Source: JBDSKH01 sp050245915 (GTDB taxonomy: Bacteria > Actinomycetota > Actinomycetes > Actinomycetales > Microbacteriaceae). Taken from it: a DNA stretch of 32,308 bases. The position numbers were made by a program, and so were the translations under genes. Position 1 is the stretch's first letter; each line of letters starts with the position of its first letter. The stretch is taken from assembly GCA_050245915.1 (NCBI GenBank), contig JBFWWZ010000036.1, positions 1-32,308 on the forward strand, given 5' to 3'. Positions 1 through 7,479 of the stretch are shown piece after piece. The notes beneath the pieces are model-generated. The model was not told where the DNA came from and did not search any database. It was given only the letters and a program-made list of their open reading frames with translations.

Positions 1-238
1 CTGACGGATACAGCCCCGACACGCTCGCGGAAAGCGTCGCGGAGCTGGAGAACGCGGCCCCGTCGACGCTCGACTGCATGCCGAAGGCGGAGGCGGTGAA
101 GGTGCTCGAGGTGTACTCGGCGTCGGTCCAGGATGCGACCGTGAGGCCGGCGCTCACGCCGAGCACGAGGCCGCCCGCGAGCGCCGCGCGCACCCGCAGG
201 GATGCGTGCGGTCTCGTGGGCAGGCGGGAGCCCGGCAT
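1..238 (-). CDS. SipW-type exported protein, 3' end cut by window edge
   Basis: The first 79 residues are visible, starting at ATG 238. The N-terminus is basic, followed by a hydrophobic stretch (ALAGGLVLGVSAGLTVASW) and then acidic DAEYTSSTFTASAF. This is the layout of the alternate signal peptides cut by SipW-type signal peptidases (TasA/camelysin-like and actinobacterial 'alternate signal-mediated exported' families). The same block occurs in the next gene (RAILAGGLVLGVGTAVTLAAW, then DSEFAAGTFTAGAF), so the two are tandem paralogues. Only 12 bp separate this start from the stop of the upstream paralogue, which suggests one transcript. Mature function is unknown; TasA relatives are secreted fibre or matrix proteins, but that role is not shown here. 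A cognate SipW peptidase would be expected just beyond the left edge. Confidence 0.8.
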   Translation of the reverse strand, partial: MPGSRLPTRPHASLRVRAALAGGLVLGVSAGLTVASWTDAEYTSSTFTASAFGMQSSVDGAAFSSSATLSASVSGLYPS

Positions 239-250
239 CGTGACGCGAGG

Positions 251-883
251 TCAGACCGAGGCGGCGGTGAGCTGCCAGGTGACGGTGCCGGTCTGGCTCT
301 GCACGAGAGCGTTGTCCGCGGTCACCTTGAAGCACAGCCATTGCGTGGTACCCGGGACTGCGACCGTCGCACCCTTGGTGAGGCTGAACGTGTTCGGTCC
401 GGCCACGGTCGTCACCGCCGTACCCGCCGTGATGAGCGACGTACCCGTGGTGTCCGCGGTGCCTGCCGCGCAGGTGCTCGATGCGGTGCGGACGACCTCG
501 TAGGTGAGCCCGGTGGTCGCGCCGGTCGTCGACACCGACAGGACGACATCCGCGTCGTTGGTGGTGCCCGCCGCGAGGCGCACGGCGAATGGCGCGACCA
601 CGACGTCGCCGGGCGACATCGCTCCCGGCGCGACGGTGAAGCCGAGGGTCTGCGGGCCTCCCACCGGGTGGTCGGCGAACGTGGTGCCGTCGGTCGAGCC
701 CTGGAGGTCGAATGCGCCGGCGGTGAACGTCCCGGCGGCGAACTCCGAGTCGTTCCACGCGGCGAGGGTGACCGCGGTCCCCACGCCGAGGACGAGTCCC
801 CCGGCCAGGATCGCGCGGATCATGCGCGACCGGCGTCGCGCGCGGCGGACGTCGCTGTCCGCGTCGTCGAGTACAGCATCCAT
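251..883 (-). CDS. SipW-type alternate-signal exported protein
   Basis: Predicted 210-aa exported protein. I chose ATG 883 (MDAVLDDADSD) because AGGGG lies 7 nt upstream; the frame stays open to a GTG at 958, but that start has no visible ribosome site and adds a low-complexity head. A twin-basic stretch (RRARRRSR) precedes a hydrophobic segment (AILAGGLVLGVGTAVTLAAW) and the acidic/aromatic DSEF cleavage region typical of SipW substrates. The mature part is rich in Thr, Ala, Gly and Val and looks beta-rich. It has only two cysteines (in STCAAG and WLCFKV), which may form a disulfide after export. It lies downstream of zur, 144 bp away, so it is probably a separate unit. Assignment to the SipW-dependent class is confident; the biological role is not known. 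Confidence 0.8.
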   Translation of the reverse strand: MDAVLDDADSDVRRARRRSRMIRAILAGGLVLGVGTAVTLAAWNDSEFAAGTFTAGAFDLQGSTDGTTFADHPVGGPQTLGFTVAPGAMSPGDVVVAPFAVRLAAGTTNDADVVLSVSTTGATTGLTYEVVRTASSTCAAGTADTTGTSLITAGTAVTTVAGPNTFSLTKGATVAVPGTTQWLCFKVTADNALVQSQTGTVTWQLTAASV

Positions 884-1027
884 GTCTGGCCCCTGATCTG
901 CCGCCGCCGGGTGTGGTTGCAGGGCGATAGGGCCGCCCCCACCCGACGGATTCGCCACCGATGGTACGCCCGGGGTCCGGCGGGTCCACCACCCCCCGTT
1001 GACGGGCGGTCCGCGCGGGGACGGGCG

Positions 1028-1426
1028 TCAGGCCTCCGGGTGCGCCGAGCAGTCCGCGCAGTACCCGAACACGTCGACGACGTGCTGCGGCTGGGTGAAA
1101 CCGTGCTCGGCGGCCACGTCGCGGGCCCAGATCTCCACGGGATCCGCGGCGATCTCGACGGTCGAGCCGCACCGCCGGCAGATCAGGTGGTGGTGGTGGC
1201 TGCCCGACGTGCAGGCGCGGTAGAGGCTCTCGCCCTCGCGCTGCAGCGAGTCGGCGTCGCCCTCCGTGGCCAGGTCGGCGAGCGCCCGGTAGACGGTCGC
1301 GAGCCCGACCTCCCAGCCTGCGCCCTTCATGGTGGCGTGCAGGGCCTGCGCGCTGACGAAGCCGTCGGTCTCGCCCAGGGCCTCGCGCACGGCCTCCCGC
1401 TGCCAGGTGTTGCGTCGCGCGCTCAT
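1028..1426 (-). CDS. zur: Zur, Fur-family zinc-responsive repressor
   Basis: Predicted 132-aa Fur-family regulator. The N-terminal winged helix (residues about 1-80) includes the usual SAQALHATMK and VGLATVYRALADL recognition region. The C-terminal metal-sensing half has the SHHHHLIC histidine stretch, then CRRC and CADC, the two CxxC pairs of the structural zinc site. It is the last gene of the znuACB operon. Its ATG overlaps the znuB stop by 4 bp (ATGA), so it is translationally coupled and shares the zinc-regulated promoter. In zinc-replete cells it should bind the box at 3997-4011 and shut its own operon. Context makes Zur far more likely than Fur or PerR, although residues alone would not fully separate them. 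Confidence 0.9.
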   Translation of the reverse strand: MSARRNTWQREAVREALGETDGFVSAQALHATMKGAGWEVGLATVYRALADLATEGDADSLQREGESLYRACTSGSHHHHLICRRCGSTVEIAADPVEIWARDVAAEHGFTQPQHVVDVFGYCADCSAHPEA

Positions 1427-2289
1427 GCCGCCGCCAGCCTCTCGCGCCGGTGCCGCATCCTGCGGGCCCCACCCGCCGAGACGACCCGGCACACCACGTA
1501 GATCAGGAACGAGATCGTCGTCACATAGGGGCTGATCGGCACACTCGCCCCGAGGGCGAGGAAGATGCCGCCCACCAGCGAGACCGTCGCGAACACCGTG
1601 CTGAGCACCGGCACCCACACCGGGGACGAGCTGATGCGCATGGCGGCGGCCGCGGGAGTGACGAGCACCGACAGCACCAGGAGCGCCCCGACCACCTGCA
1701 CGCCCACCGCGACCGCGAGACCGAGCAGCAGCATGAACACCAGCGACAGCGCGCGGGCGGGCACGCCGCGGGCCACCGCCACCTCCGGGTCGACGCTCGC
1801 GAAGGTCAGCGGCCGCCAGATCACCAGCAGGCCCAGGATGACGACAACGCCGATCGCGATCAGCTCGCCCAGCCGCGGGTCGTCGACGGCGACGATCTGC
1901 CCGGTGAGCAGCCCGAACTTGTTGGAGGCCCGGCCCGGGTAGAGAGCAAGACACAGGATGCCGAGGCCGAGACCGGCCGGCATCAGCACCGCGGTGATCG
2001 AGTTGCGATCCCGCGCCCGCGTCCCCAGCAGCCCGATCAGCGCGGCCGCGATCAGGGAGCCGACGAGCGAACCCTGCACGACCCCCGCCCCGAACAGCAG
2101 GCCGGCGGCGGCACCGGCGAACGACAGCTCGCTGATGCCGTGCACCGCGAACGCCAGATCGCGCGTCATCACGAACACGCCGACGAGGCCGCCGATCAGG
2201 CCGAGCACGAGTCCCGCCCAGAGCGAGTTCTGCAGCAGCACGATGAGGGCGCCGTAGTCCGAGAAGTCGAAGAGCTGCGACCAGTCCAT
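1423..2289 (-). CDS. znuB: Zinc ABC transporter, membrane permease
   Basis: A 288-aa polytopic membrane protein of the ABC-3 metal permease family (ZnuB/MntB/TroC type). It shows about eight hydrophobic segments and the family-like sequence FAVHGISELSFAGAAAGLLFGAG near residue 50, where the conserved HxxSE-like stretch contacts the ATPase. It forms the channel through which metal delivered by the binding protein crosses the membrane. The start overlaps the znuC stop by one base (TGATG) and the end overlaps zur by 4 bp. This is tight coupling of all four genes. Manganese cannot be excluded as a substrate from this subunit alone; the Zur box and linked zur argue for zinc. Confidence 0.9.
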   Translation of the reverse strand: MDWSQLFDFSDYGALIVLLQNSLWAGLVLGLIGGLVGVFVMTRDLAFAVHGISELSFAGAAAGLLFGAGVVQGSLVGSLIAAALIGLLGTRARDRNSITAVLMPAGLGLGILCLALYPGRASNKFGLLTGQIVAVDDPRLGELIAIGVVVILGLLVIWRPLTFASVDPEVAVARGVPARALSLVFMLLLGLAVAVGVQVVGALLVLSVLVTPAAAAMRISSSPVWVPVLSTVFATVSLVGGIFLALGASVPISPYVTTISFLIYVVCRVVSAGGARRMRHRRERLAAA

Positions 2290-3080
2290 CAGTGTTCCCC
2301 CTGGTGGTGGCTCTGGTCGGGGGCGCCGACGATGACGACGCGGCCACGCGCGCGCAGCACGTCGACGGGTGAGCCGTACAGCTCCGAGAGCACCTCGGTG
2401 CGCAGCACCTCGTCGGGCGTCCCGATGCGGAACCGGCCGCCCGCGAGATAGAGCACGCGATCGACGTGATCGAGCACCGGGTTGACGTCATGGGTCACGA
2501 ACAGCACCCCCACGTCGCGGTCGCGCCGGGTGCGGTCGATGAGATCGCTGACCACCGCCTGGGCGCGCAGATCGAGCGAGCCGAGAGGCTCGTCGCAGAG
2601 CAGCAGGCGCGGGCCGGCACCGAGAGCCTGCGCGACCCGGAGCCGCTGCTGCTCACCGCCGGAGAGCGCCGCGACCGGCACCTTCGCGAAGTGGGTGGCG
2701 CCCACCTCGTCGAGGAGCGCATCCACCTGCGCGCGGCGGCGCGGCGACGGGATGCCCGGTCCCCACCGGTGCCCGTCGACGCCCAGGCGCACCAGGTCGC
2801 GCGCGCGCAGGGCGACCCCGTCATCCTGGCGTCGTTGCTGCGGGATGTAGCCGATGCGCCGGTCGCCCCGCCGGACGGGGTTGCCGAGGAAGTCGGCGGT
2901 CCCCGCGGTGAGGGTGTGCTCGCCGAGGATCGCCTTGAGCAGGCTGGTCTTGCCGGAGCCGTTCGCGCCGAGCACGGCGACGAACTCGCCCGGCGCGACA
3001 TCGAGGTCGAGCCCCGTCCACAGCGCACGACCGCCCAGGGTGAGGGCGGCGCCGCGCATCGAGAGGACGGGATCGGTCAT
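2289..3080 (-). CDS. znuC: Zinc ABC transporter, ATP-binding protein
   Basis: A 263-aa ATPase that powers zinc import with the permease encoded next to it. The start was set at ATG 3080 (MTDPVL), which overlaps the znuA stop by 4 bp; the open frame extends further upstream but reads through znuA. Visible motifs are Walker A GANGSGKT (about residues 38-45), Q-loop IPQQRR, ABC signature LSGGEQQRLRVAQAL, Walker B LLLCDEP, D-loop SLDL and switch His in FVTHD. The length is normal for the family and all catalytic motifs are intact. Confidence 0.92.
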   Translation of the reverse strand: MTDPVLSMRGAALTLGGRALWTGLDLDVAPGEFVAVLGANGSGKTSLLKAILGEHTLTAGTADFLGNPVRRGDRRIGYIPQQRRQDDGVALRARDLVRLGVDGHRWGPGIPSPRRRAQVDALLDEVGATHFAKVPVAALSGGEQQRLRVAQALGAGPRLLLCDEPLGSLDLRAQAVVSDLIDRTRRDRDVGVLFVTHDVNPVLDHVDRVLYLAGGRFRIGTPDEVLRTEVLSELYGSPVDVLRARGRVVIVGAPDQSHHQGEH

Positions 3081-3976
3081 GCGCCGAGCGCCTGCCGGAT
3101 GAGGTCGAGGTAGCCCGCCTGCCAGGGCGCGTAGTGCGCCCCCTCGGGGAGGGTCTCGGTGACGCCGATAGCCGGGATGCCGTTCTCGCTCGCGATGTCG
3201 AGCACGGCATCCGTCTGCGGGCCGCCGGTCTGCGCGTTGTAGACCACCAGGGAGGCGGATCCGTCGCCGAGCAGGTTCAGCACACGCTGGAGCAGGGCGG
3301 GCGGAACGTCCGCGTCCTCCTCGATGGCCGAGCTGAACTCGGGCGGCGTGAGGTTCGTCATGCCGAGCTCCTGCAACAGGTAGCCGGGTACGGGCTCGGT
3401 GATGACCACGCCGACCCCGTCGGTCGCGGCGTGGAGGGCGGCGACCTGCTCCTCGAGGTCGGACATGTCGCCGAGGAAGCCGGCGGTGGTGCCCTGGTAG
3501 TAGTCCCGGTGCTCGGGGTCGAGGTCCCACAGCGTGTGCAGCAGGGTGCCGGCGACCGCCTCGACGGTCGGGTAGTCGTACCAGACGTGCTCGTTGAAGC
3601 CGTCGGCCGAGGGGTCGAAGCCCGATTCGTCGACCGCGGTGATGACCACCGCATCCTCGTTGCCGGAGGCCTCGAGCATCTGCGTGGCGAAGTCGTCGTA
3701 GCCGCCTCCGTTGACGATCACCACATCGGCGCGCGACAGCGCGAGCTGCACGCGGCCGTTGGCTTCGAACTGGTGCGGGTCCTGCGCGGGGTCGTCGATG
3801 ATGCTGGTCACCTCGACCCGGTCGCCGCCGATGCTCTGCGCGATGTCGCCGTAGACGTTGGTGGAGGCGACGACGTGGATGAGGCCGTCGTCGGCCTGCT
3901 CGGTCGCGCCGCAGCCGGAGAGCACGACCGCGAGCGCGACGAACGGGAGGGCGAACCGGACAGGGGGCTTGAGCAC
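3077..3976 (-). CDS. znuA: Zinc-binding lipoprotein of the ABC importer
   Basis: A 299-aa metal-binding lipoprotein of the cluster-9 family. The signal peptide ends in a lipobox (VVLSGC, Cys at about 22), so the mature protein is probably lipid-anchored. Candidate metal ligands are the His in QDPHQFE, the His in NEHVWYD and an acidic residue near the C-terminus. The long His-rich loop of some ZnuA proteins is absent. The start codon is GTG 3976, fixed because a shorter start would cut the signal peptide. There is no spaced Shine-Dalgarno: a -10-like TAGCGT lies exactly 6 nt before GTG, so the mRNA is probably leaderless. It is first in the znuA-znuC-znuB-zur operon. Confidence 0.9.
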   Translation of the reverse strand: MLKPPVRFALPFVALAVVLSGCGATEQADDGLIHVVASTNVYGDIAQSIGGDRVEVTSIIDDPAQDPHQFEANGRVQLALSRADVVIVNGGGYDDFATQMLEASGNEDAVVITAVDESGFDPSADGFNEHVWYDYPTVEAVAGTLLHTLWDLDPEHRDYYQGTTAGFLGDMSDLEEQVAALHAATDGVGVVITEPVPGYLLQELGMTNLTPPEFSSAIEEDADVPPALLQRVLNLLGDGSASLVVYNAQTGGPQTDAVLDIASENGIPAIGVTETLPEGAHYAPWQAGYLDLIRQALGA

Positions 3977-3982
3977 CCCGTG

Positions 3983-4012
3983 ACGCTATCTCTTATTGAG
4001 AATGATTGTCAA
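3983..4012 (-). promoter_or_regulatory. znuA promoter, leaderless type
   Basis: Read on the minus strand there is a -35 TTGACA (4007-4012), an 18-bp spacer and a -10 TAGCGT (3983-3988). The GTG of znuA begins 6 nt after the -10, which places the expected transcription start on the start codon itself. The promoter sits against the stop codon of the upstream E2 gene (4015-4017). Confidence 0.7.
3997..4011. promoter_or_regulatory. Zur operator palindrome
   Basis: The 15-mer TGAGAATGATTGTCA fits the actinobacterial Zur consensus TGA(n)AATGATT(n)TCA with perfectly matched conserved positions. It covers most of the spacer and overlaps the -35 of the znuA promoter, so a bound repressor would block RNA polymerase. 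It is the only such box I see in the window. Confidence 0.88.
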
Positions 4013-4014
4013 AC

Positions 4015-5391
4015 TCAATCGAGCAGCAGGGCCGGCTCCTCCAGGACGCTCGCGACATCCGCCGTGAACCGGCTCGCCACGTCGCCGTCGACGATGCGGT
4101 GATCGAAGCTCGCCCCCACCGTCGTGACGAACGCCGGGCGCACCTCGCCATCCACCACCCAGGGCTTCTGCTTGATCGCCCCGAGCGCCACGATGCCGAC
4201 CTCCCCGGGGTTGAGGATCGGCGTGCCGGTGTCCATCCCGTACGACCCGATATTGGTGATCGTGACCGTGCCGTTCGCCATGTCGGCCGGCTGCGTCTTG
4301 CCATCGCGTGCCGTGATCGTGAGCTGCTCGAGTGCCTGCGCCAGCTCGAGCAGGCTGAGCTCCTGGGCGTCCTTGATGTTCGGCACGATGAGCCCGCGTG
4401 GTGTCGCCGCCGCGATGCCCAGGTTCACGTAGTGGTGGACGATGATCTCCTTGTCCGTCCAGCTGGAGTTCACGGTCGGGTTGCGCCGCACCGCCCAGAT
4501 GACCGCCCTCGCCATCACCAGCAGCGGGCTCACCCGCACACCGGCGAAATCGGGCGATGCCTTCAGGCGCTTCACGAACTCCATCGTGCGGGTGGCGTTG
4601 ACGTCGGTGAAGACGCTCACGTGCGGCGCCGTGAACGCGCTCTGCACCATCGCCGTCGCGATCGCCTTGCGAACGCCCTTGACCGGGATCTTCTCCTCGC
4701 GCTGGTCGCCCCACTCCGGGGTCTGGATGTTGCGGAACACGCTCGCCTGCGACGCCTGCCTGATCACGTCGTCGCGGGTGATCTCGCCCGCAAGACCGGT
4801 GCCGGTGACCGTGGCGAGCTCGACGTCCAGGTCTTTCGCCAGCTTGCGGATCGGGGGCTTCGCGATCACCGGCGCGGCGGAGGCGGCGGGAACGGATGCC
4901 GGGCGTGCCTTCGTCTGCTTGGCCGCGGCCTCCTGCGGCGCGTCCTTCGAGCCGTCCGGCGCCACCGTGCGACGGCGCCGGGTCGTGGCATGCCCGCCGG
5001 AGCTCCCGTAGCCGACCAGCACCGCACCGTCGCCGTCCGGCTGGTGGGCGGGGGCGGCATCCAGCTCGGCGCGCTCGGCGCGAGGCGCGGTGTCGCCGAT
5101 CTCGCCGGTGGTGTCGCCATCGCCGGGAGCCTGCAGCTCGATCGTTCCGCCGGCCGAGTCGACGCGGATGATCGGCGTGCCCACCTCGACGGTGGTGCCC
5201 TCATCGGCCAGCAGCTCGGTCACCGTGCCCGCGAACGGGGACGGCAGCTCGACCAGCGACTTCGCGGTCTCGATCTCGACGAGCACCTGGTTGACCGTGA
5301 CCGCGTCGCCCGGCTTCACCTTCCAGCTGACGATCTCGGCCTCGGTCAGACCCTCCCCCACGTCCGGGAGCAGGAACTCGGATTGCGCCAT
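4015..5391 (-). CDS. 2-oxoacid dehydrogenase E2 (dihydrolipoamide acyltransferase)
   Basis: A 458-aa E2 core subunit that carries acyl groups from E1 to CoA. Domains in order: one lipoyl domain (residues 1-80, lipoyl lysine K44 in EIETAKS), a long Ala/Pro/Thr-rich linker, a peripheral-subunit-binding domain (about 200-235, KPPIRKLAKDLDVEL), and the C-terminal catalytic domain ending with the active-site block SFDHRIVDGDVASRF (HRxxDG). It starts 14 bp after the E1-beta stop; the stop codon TAA merges into the ribosome site TAAGGAG. With the alpha2/beta2-type E1 genes upstream this is a branched-chain oxoacid or pyruvate dehydrogenase complex. Sequence alone does not settle which. No E3 (dihydrolipoamide dehydrogenase) gene is nearby. 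Confidence 0.9.
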   Translation of the reverse strand: MAQSEFLLPDVGEGLTEAEIVSWKVKPGDAVTVNQVLVEIETAKSLVELPSPFAGTVTELLADEGTTVEVGTPIIRVDSAGGTIELQAPGDGDTTGEIGDTAPRAERAELDAAPAHQPDGDGAVLVGYGSSGGHATTRRRRTVAPDGSKDAPQEAAAKQTKARPASVPAASAAPVIAKPPIRKLAKDLDVELATVTGTGLAGEITRDDVIRQASQASVFRNIQTPEWGDQREEKIPVKGVRKAIATAMVQSAFTAPHVSVFTDVNATRTMEFVKRLKASPDFAGVRVSPLLVMARAVIWAVRRNPTVNSSWTDKEIIVHHYVNLGIAAATPRGLIVPNIKDAQELSLLELAQALEQLTITARDGKTQPADMANGTVTITNIGSYGMDTGTPILNPGEVGIVALGAIKQKPWVVDGEVRPAFVTTVGASFDHRIVDGDVASRFTADVASVLEEPALLLD

Positions 5392-5405
5392 GTTCGAAGG
5401 TCTCC

Positions 5406-6383
5406 TTAGTACGCGAGCGACCGGTCGACGGCCTCGAGGATGCGGTCGGCGTCGGGGAGGTAGACGCCCTCGAGCTTGGCGGGCGGGAACGGGGTGTCGT
5501 AGCCGCTGACCCGCAGCACCGGGGCCTCGAGCGAGTAGAAGGCGCGCTCGGCGATCGTCGCAGCCACCTCGGAGCCGACACTCACGTTGCCGGGCGCCTC
5601 CTGCGCCACCACCAGCCTGCCGGTCTTCTGCACGGACGCGAGGATCGGGGCGTAGTCGATGGGCGACAGCGACCGCAGATCGATGACCTCGATGCTGGTG
5701 CCCTCCTCGGCCGCGATGTCTGCGGCCTGCAGCAGGGTCGCCACCATGGCACCGTGCCCGACGAGCGTCACCTCGGTGCCCTCGCGCACCACGCGGCTCG
5801 CGTGCATCGGAGCGCCCCGCTCGGCGAGGTCGACATCGCCGCGACGCTGGTAGCGGCTCTTGGGCTCGAAAAACAGGACGGGGTCGTTGCCGGCGATGGC
5901 GTCCTGGATCATCCAGTAGGCGTCGTGCGGGGTCGCCGGACTGACGCAGCGCAGCCCCGCGGTGTGGGCGAAATACGCCTCCGGGCTCTCCTGGTGGTGC
6001 TCCACGGCGCCGATGTGCCCGCCGTACGGCACCCGGATCACGACCGGGAAGCTCTGCGACCCCTCGTGCCGGTAGGTGAGCTTCGCCAGCTGGCTGGTGA
6101 TCTGGTCGAAGCCGGGGTAGATGAACCCGTCGAACTGGATCTCGCACACCGGGCGGTAGCCGCGCATGGCGAGGCCGATGGCGGTTCCGACGATCGCGGA
6201 CTCGGCGAGCGGGGTGTCGAGCACCCGGCCCTCGCCGAACTCGGCCTTCAGCCCCTCGGTGACGCGGAACACCCCGCCCAGGGTGCCGATGTCCTCACCC
6301 ATGAGGAGCACCTTGTCGTCGGCGGCCAGCGCCGCGCGCAACCCGGCGTTGATGGCTTTCGCCATCGTGAGCTGCTCGCTCAT
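5406..6383 (-). CDS. 2-oxoacid dehydrogenase E1 beta subunit
   Basis: A 325-aa E1-beta chain (transketolase-like pyrimidine-binding plus C-terminal domains) that pairs with the E1-alpha encoded just upstream. It shows MGEDIGTLGGVFRVTEGL, then DTPLAESAIVGTAIGLAM with the conserved catalytic Glu region, and the C-terminal VVAQEAPGNVSVGSEVAATIAE. The ATG overlaps the E1-alpha stop by 4 bp (ATGA), as expected for stoichiometric partners. The substrate could be branched-chain oxoacids (BkdB-like) or pyruvate (PdhB-like). Confidence 0.9.
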   Translation of the reverse strand: MSEQLTMAKAINAGLRAALAADDKVLLMGEDIGTLGGVFRVTEGLKAEFGEGRVLDTPLAESAIVGTAIGLAMRGYRPVCEIQFDGFIYPGFDQITSQLAKLTYRHEGSQSFPVVIRVPYGGHIGAVEHHQESPEAYFAHTAGLRCVSPATPHDAYWMIQDAIAGNDPVLFFEPKSRYQRRGDVDLAERGAPMHASRVVREGTEVTLVGHGAMVATLLQAADIAAEEGTSIEVIDLRSLSPIDYAPILASVQKTGRLVVAQEAPGNVSVGSEVAATIAERAFYSLEAPVLRVSGYDTPFPPAKLEGVYLPDADRILEAVDRSLAY

Positions 6384-7474
6384 GCTCCGCCCTCCTCGAA
6401 CGACGCCTCGTAGGCGGCGTGCCAGGCCGCCTCGGCCTCGATCAGCGGATGCGGGTCGCTGTAGACATGCGCGAAGACCTTGGATGCCGGGGGCGCCTCG
6501 AGCGCGAACGTGCGGGCCCGCACATCCGCCGCCAGGTCCTCCGCTTCGGTCGCCACCTCGGCGAAGAACGCGTCGTCGGCTCCCCGCGAGCGCAGGTAGG
6601 TCTCGAAGCGGGTGATCGGGTCGCGGTCCCGCCAGAACTGCTCCTCCTCGCGCTCCCGGTACTTCGTCGGGTCGTCGCTGGTGGTGTGGGCGCCCATGCG
6701 GTAAGTGAGCGCCTCGATGAAGCGCGGTCCCTGCCCGCTGCGGGCCGCATCCAGGCTGTCGGTGGTGACCGCGTAGGACGCCAGCACATCGTTGCCGTCG
6801 ATCTGCACGCTGGGGATGCCGAAACCGGCAGGGCGGAGATAGAGCGGCGTGCGCGACTGCCGGTCGACCGGCACCGAGATCGCCCAGTGGTTGTTCTGCA
6901 GGAAGTAGACGATCGGCGCCTGGTAGCTGGCGCCGAAGACGAACGCCTCGCTGACATCCCCCTGGCTGGTGGCCCCGTCGCCGAAGTACACCATGGTCGC
7001 CTCGTCGGCGCCGTCGAACTTCTGTCCCATGGCGTAGCCGGTGGCGTGCAGCGCCTGGCTGCCGATCACGAGGGTGAAGAGGTGGAAGTTGCCGGTCTCG
7101 GCGGGGATCCAGCCGCCGTGCGACTGACCGCGGAGCATCTCGATGATGCGCATCGGGTCGAGGCCGCGGATGCGGCCGACCGCGTGCTCGCGGTAGGCGG
7201 GGAAGATGTGGTCCTGCGGCTTCGCCGCGTAGCCGGAACCGACCTGGGCGCCCTCCTGGCCGAGGCTCGGGATCCACAGGGCGAGCTGTCCCTGGCGCTG
7301 CAGGTTGCCCGCCTCGATGTCGAACCGGCGGATCACCACCATCTGCCGGTGGAAGTCCTTCAGCACCGCGTCATCGAGCTTCTCGATGATCGGCAGATAC
7401 GGGGCGCTGAGGTCGTTCTCGACGAGAGTTCCCTGAGGCGAGAGCAGCTGGACCGTCGCCTCCGTGTAGGACAT
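6380..7474 (-). CDS. 2-oxoacid dehydrogenase E1 alpha subunit
   Basis: A 364-aa thiamine-diphosphate-dependent E1-alpha that decarboxylates the oxoacid. The ThDP motif is complete: GDG at 165-167 (YFGDGATSQGD) and NN at 194-195 (FLQNNHWAIS). The phosphorylation-loop-like YRMGAHTTSDDPTKYR follows, as in bacterial branched-chain E1-alpha. The start is ATG 7474, only 5 bp after the hisC stop. No Shine-Dalgarno is visible; TAGGGT lies 7 nt upstream, so either a leaderless transcript starts here or translation is coupled to hisC. I lean to the branched-chain type because of the linked aminotransferase, but annotation pipelines often call such genes pdhA. Confidence 0.9.
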   Translation of the reverse strand: MSYTEATVQLLSPQGTLVENDLSAPYLPIIEKLDDAVLKDFHRQMVVIRRFDIEAGNLQRQGQLALWIPSLGQEGAQVGSGYAAKPQDHIFPAYREHAVGRIRGLDPMRIIEMLRGQSHGGWIPAETGNFHLFTLVIGSQALHATGYAMGQKFDGADEATMVYFGDGATSQGDVSEAFVFGASYQAPIVYFLQNNHWAISVPVDRQSRTPLYLRPAGFGIPSVQIDGNDVLASYAVTTDSLDAARSGQGPRFIEALTYRMGAHTTSDDPTKYREREEEQFWRDRDPITRFETYLRSRGADDAFFAEVATEAEDLAADVRARTFALEAPPASKVFAHVYSDPHPLIEAEAAWHAAYEASFEEGGA

Positions 7475-7479
7475 GAGGA

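Noticed and set aside
884..958. GTG 958 as start of the second SipW-type protein
   Set aside because: No ribosome site, low-complexity N-terminal extension, and AGGGG correctly placed before ATG 883.
206..1501. 431-codon open frame on the plus strand over the SipW-type genes and zur
   Set aside because: Arg/His/Gly-rich nonsense composition typical of antisense frames in high-GC DNA; the minus-strand genes have clear families and coupled overlaps.
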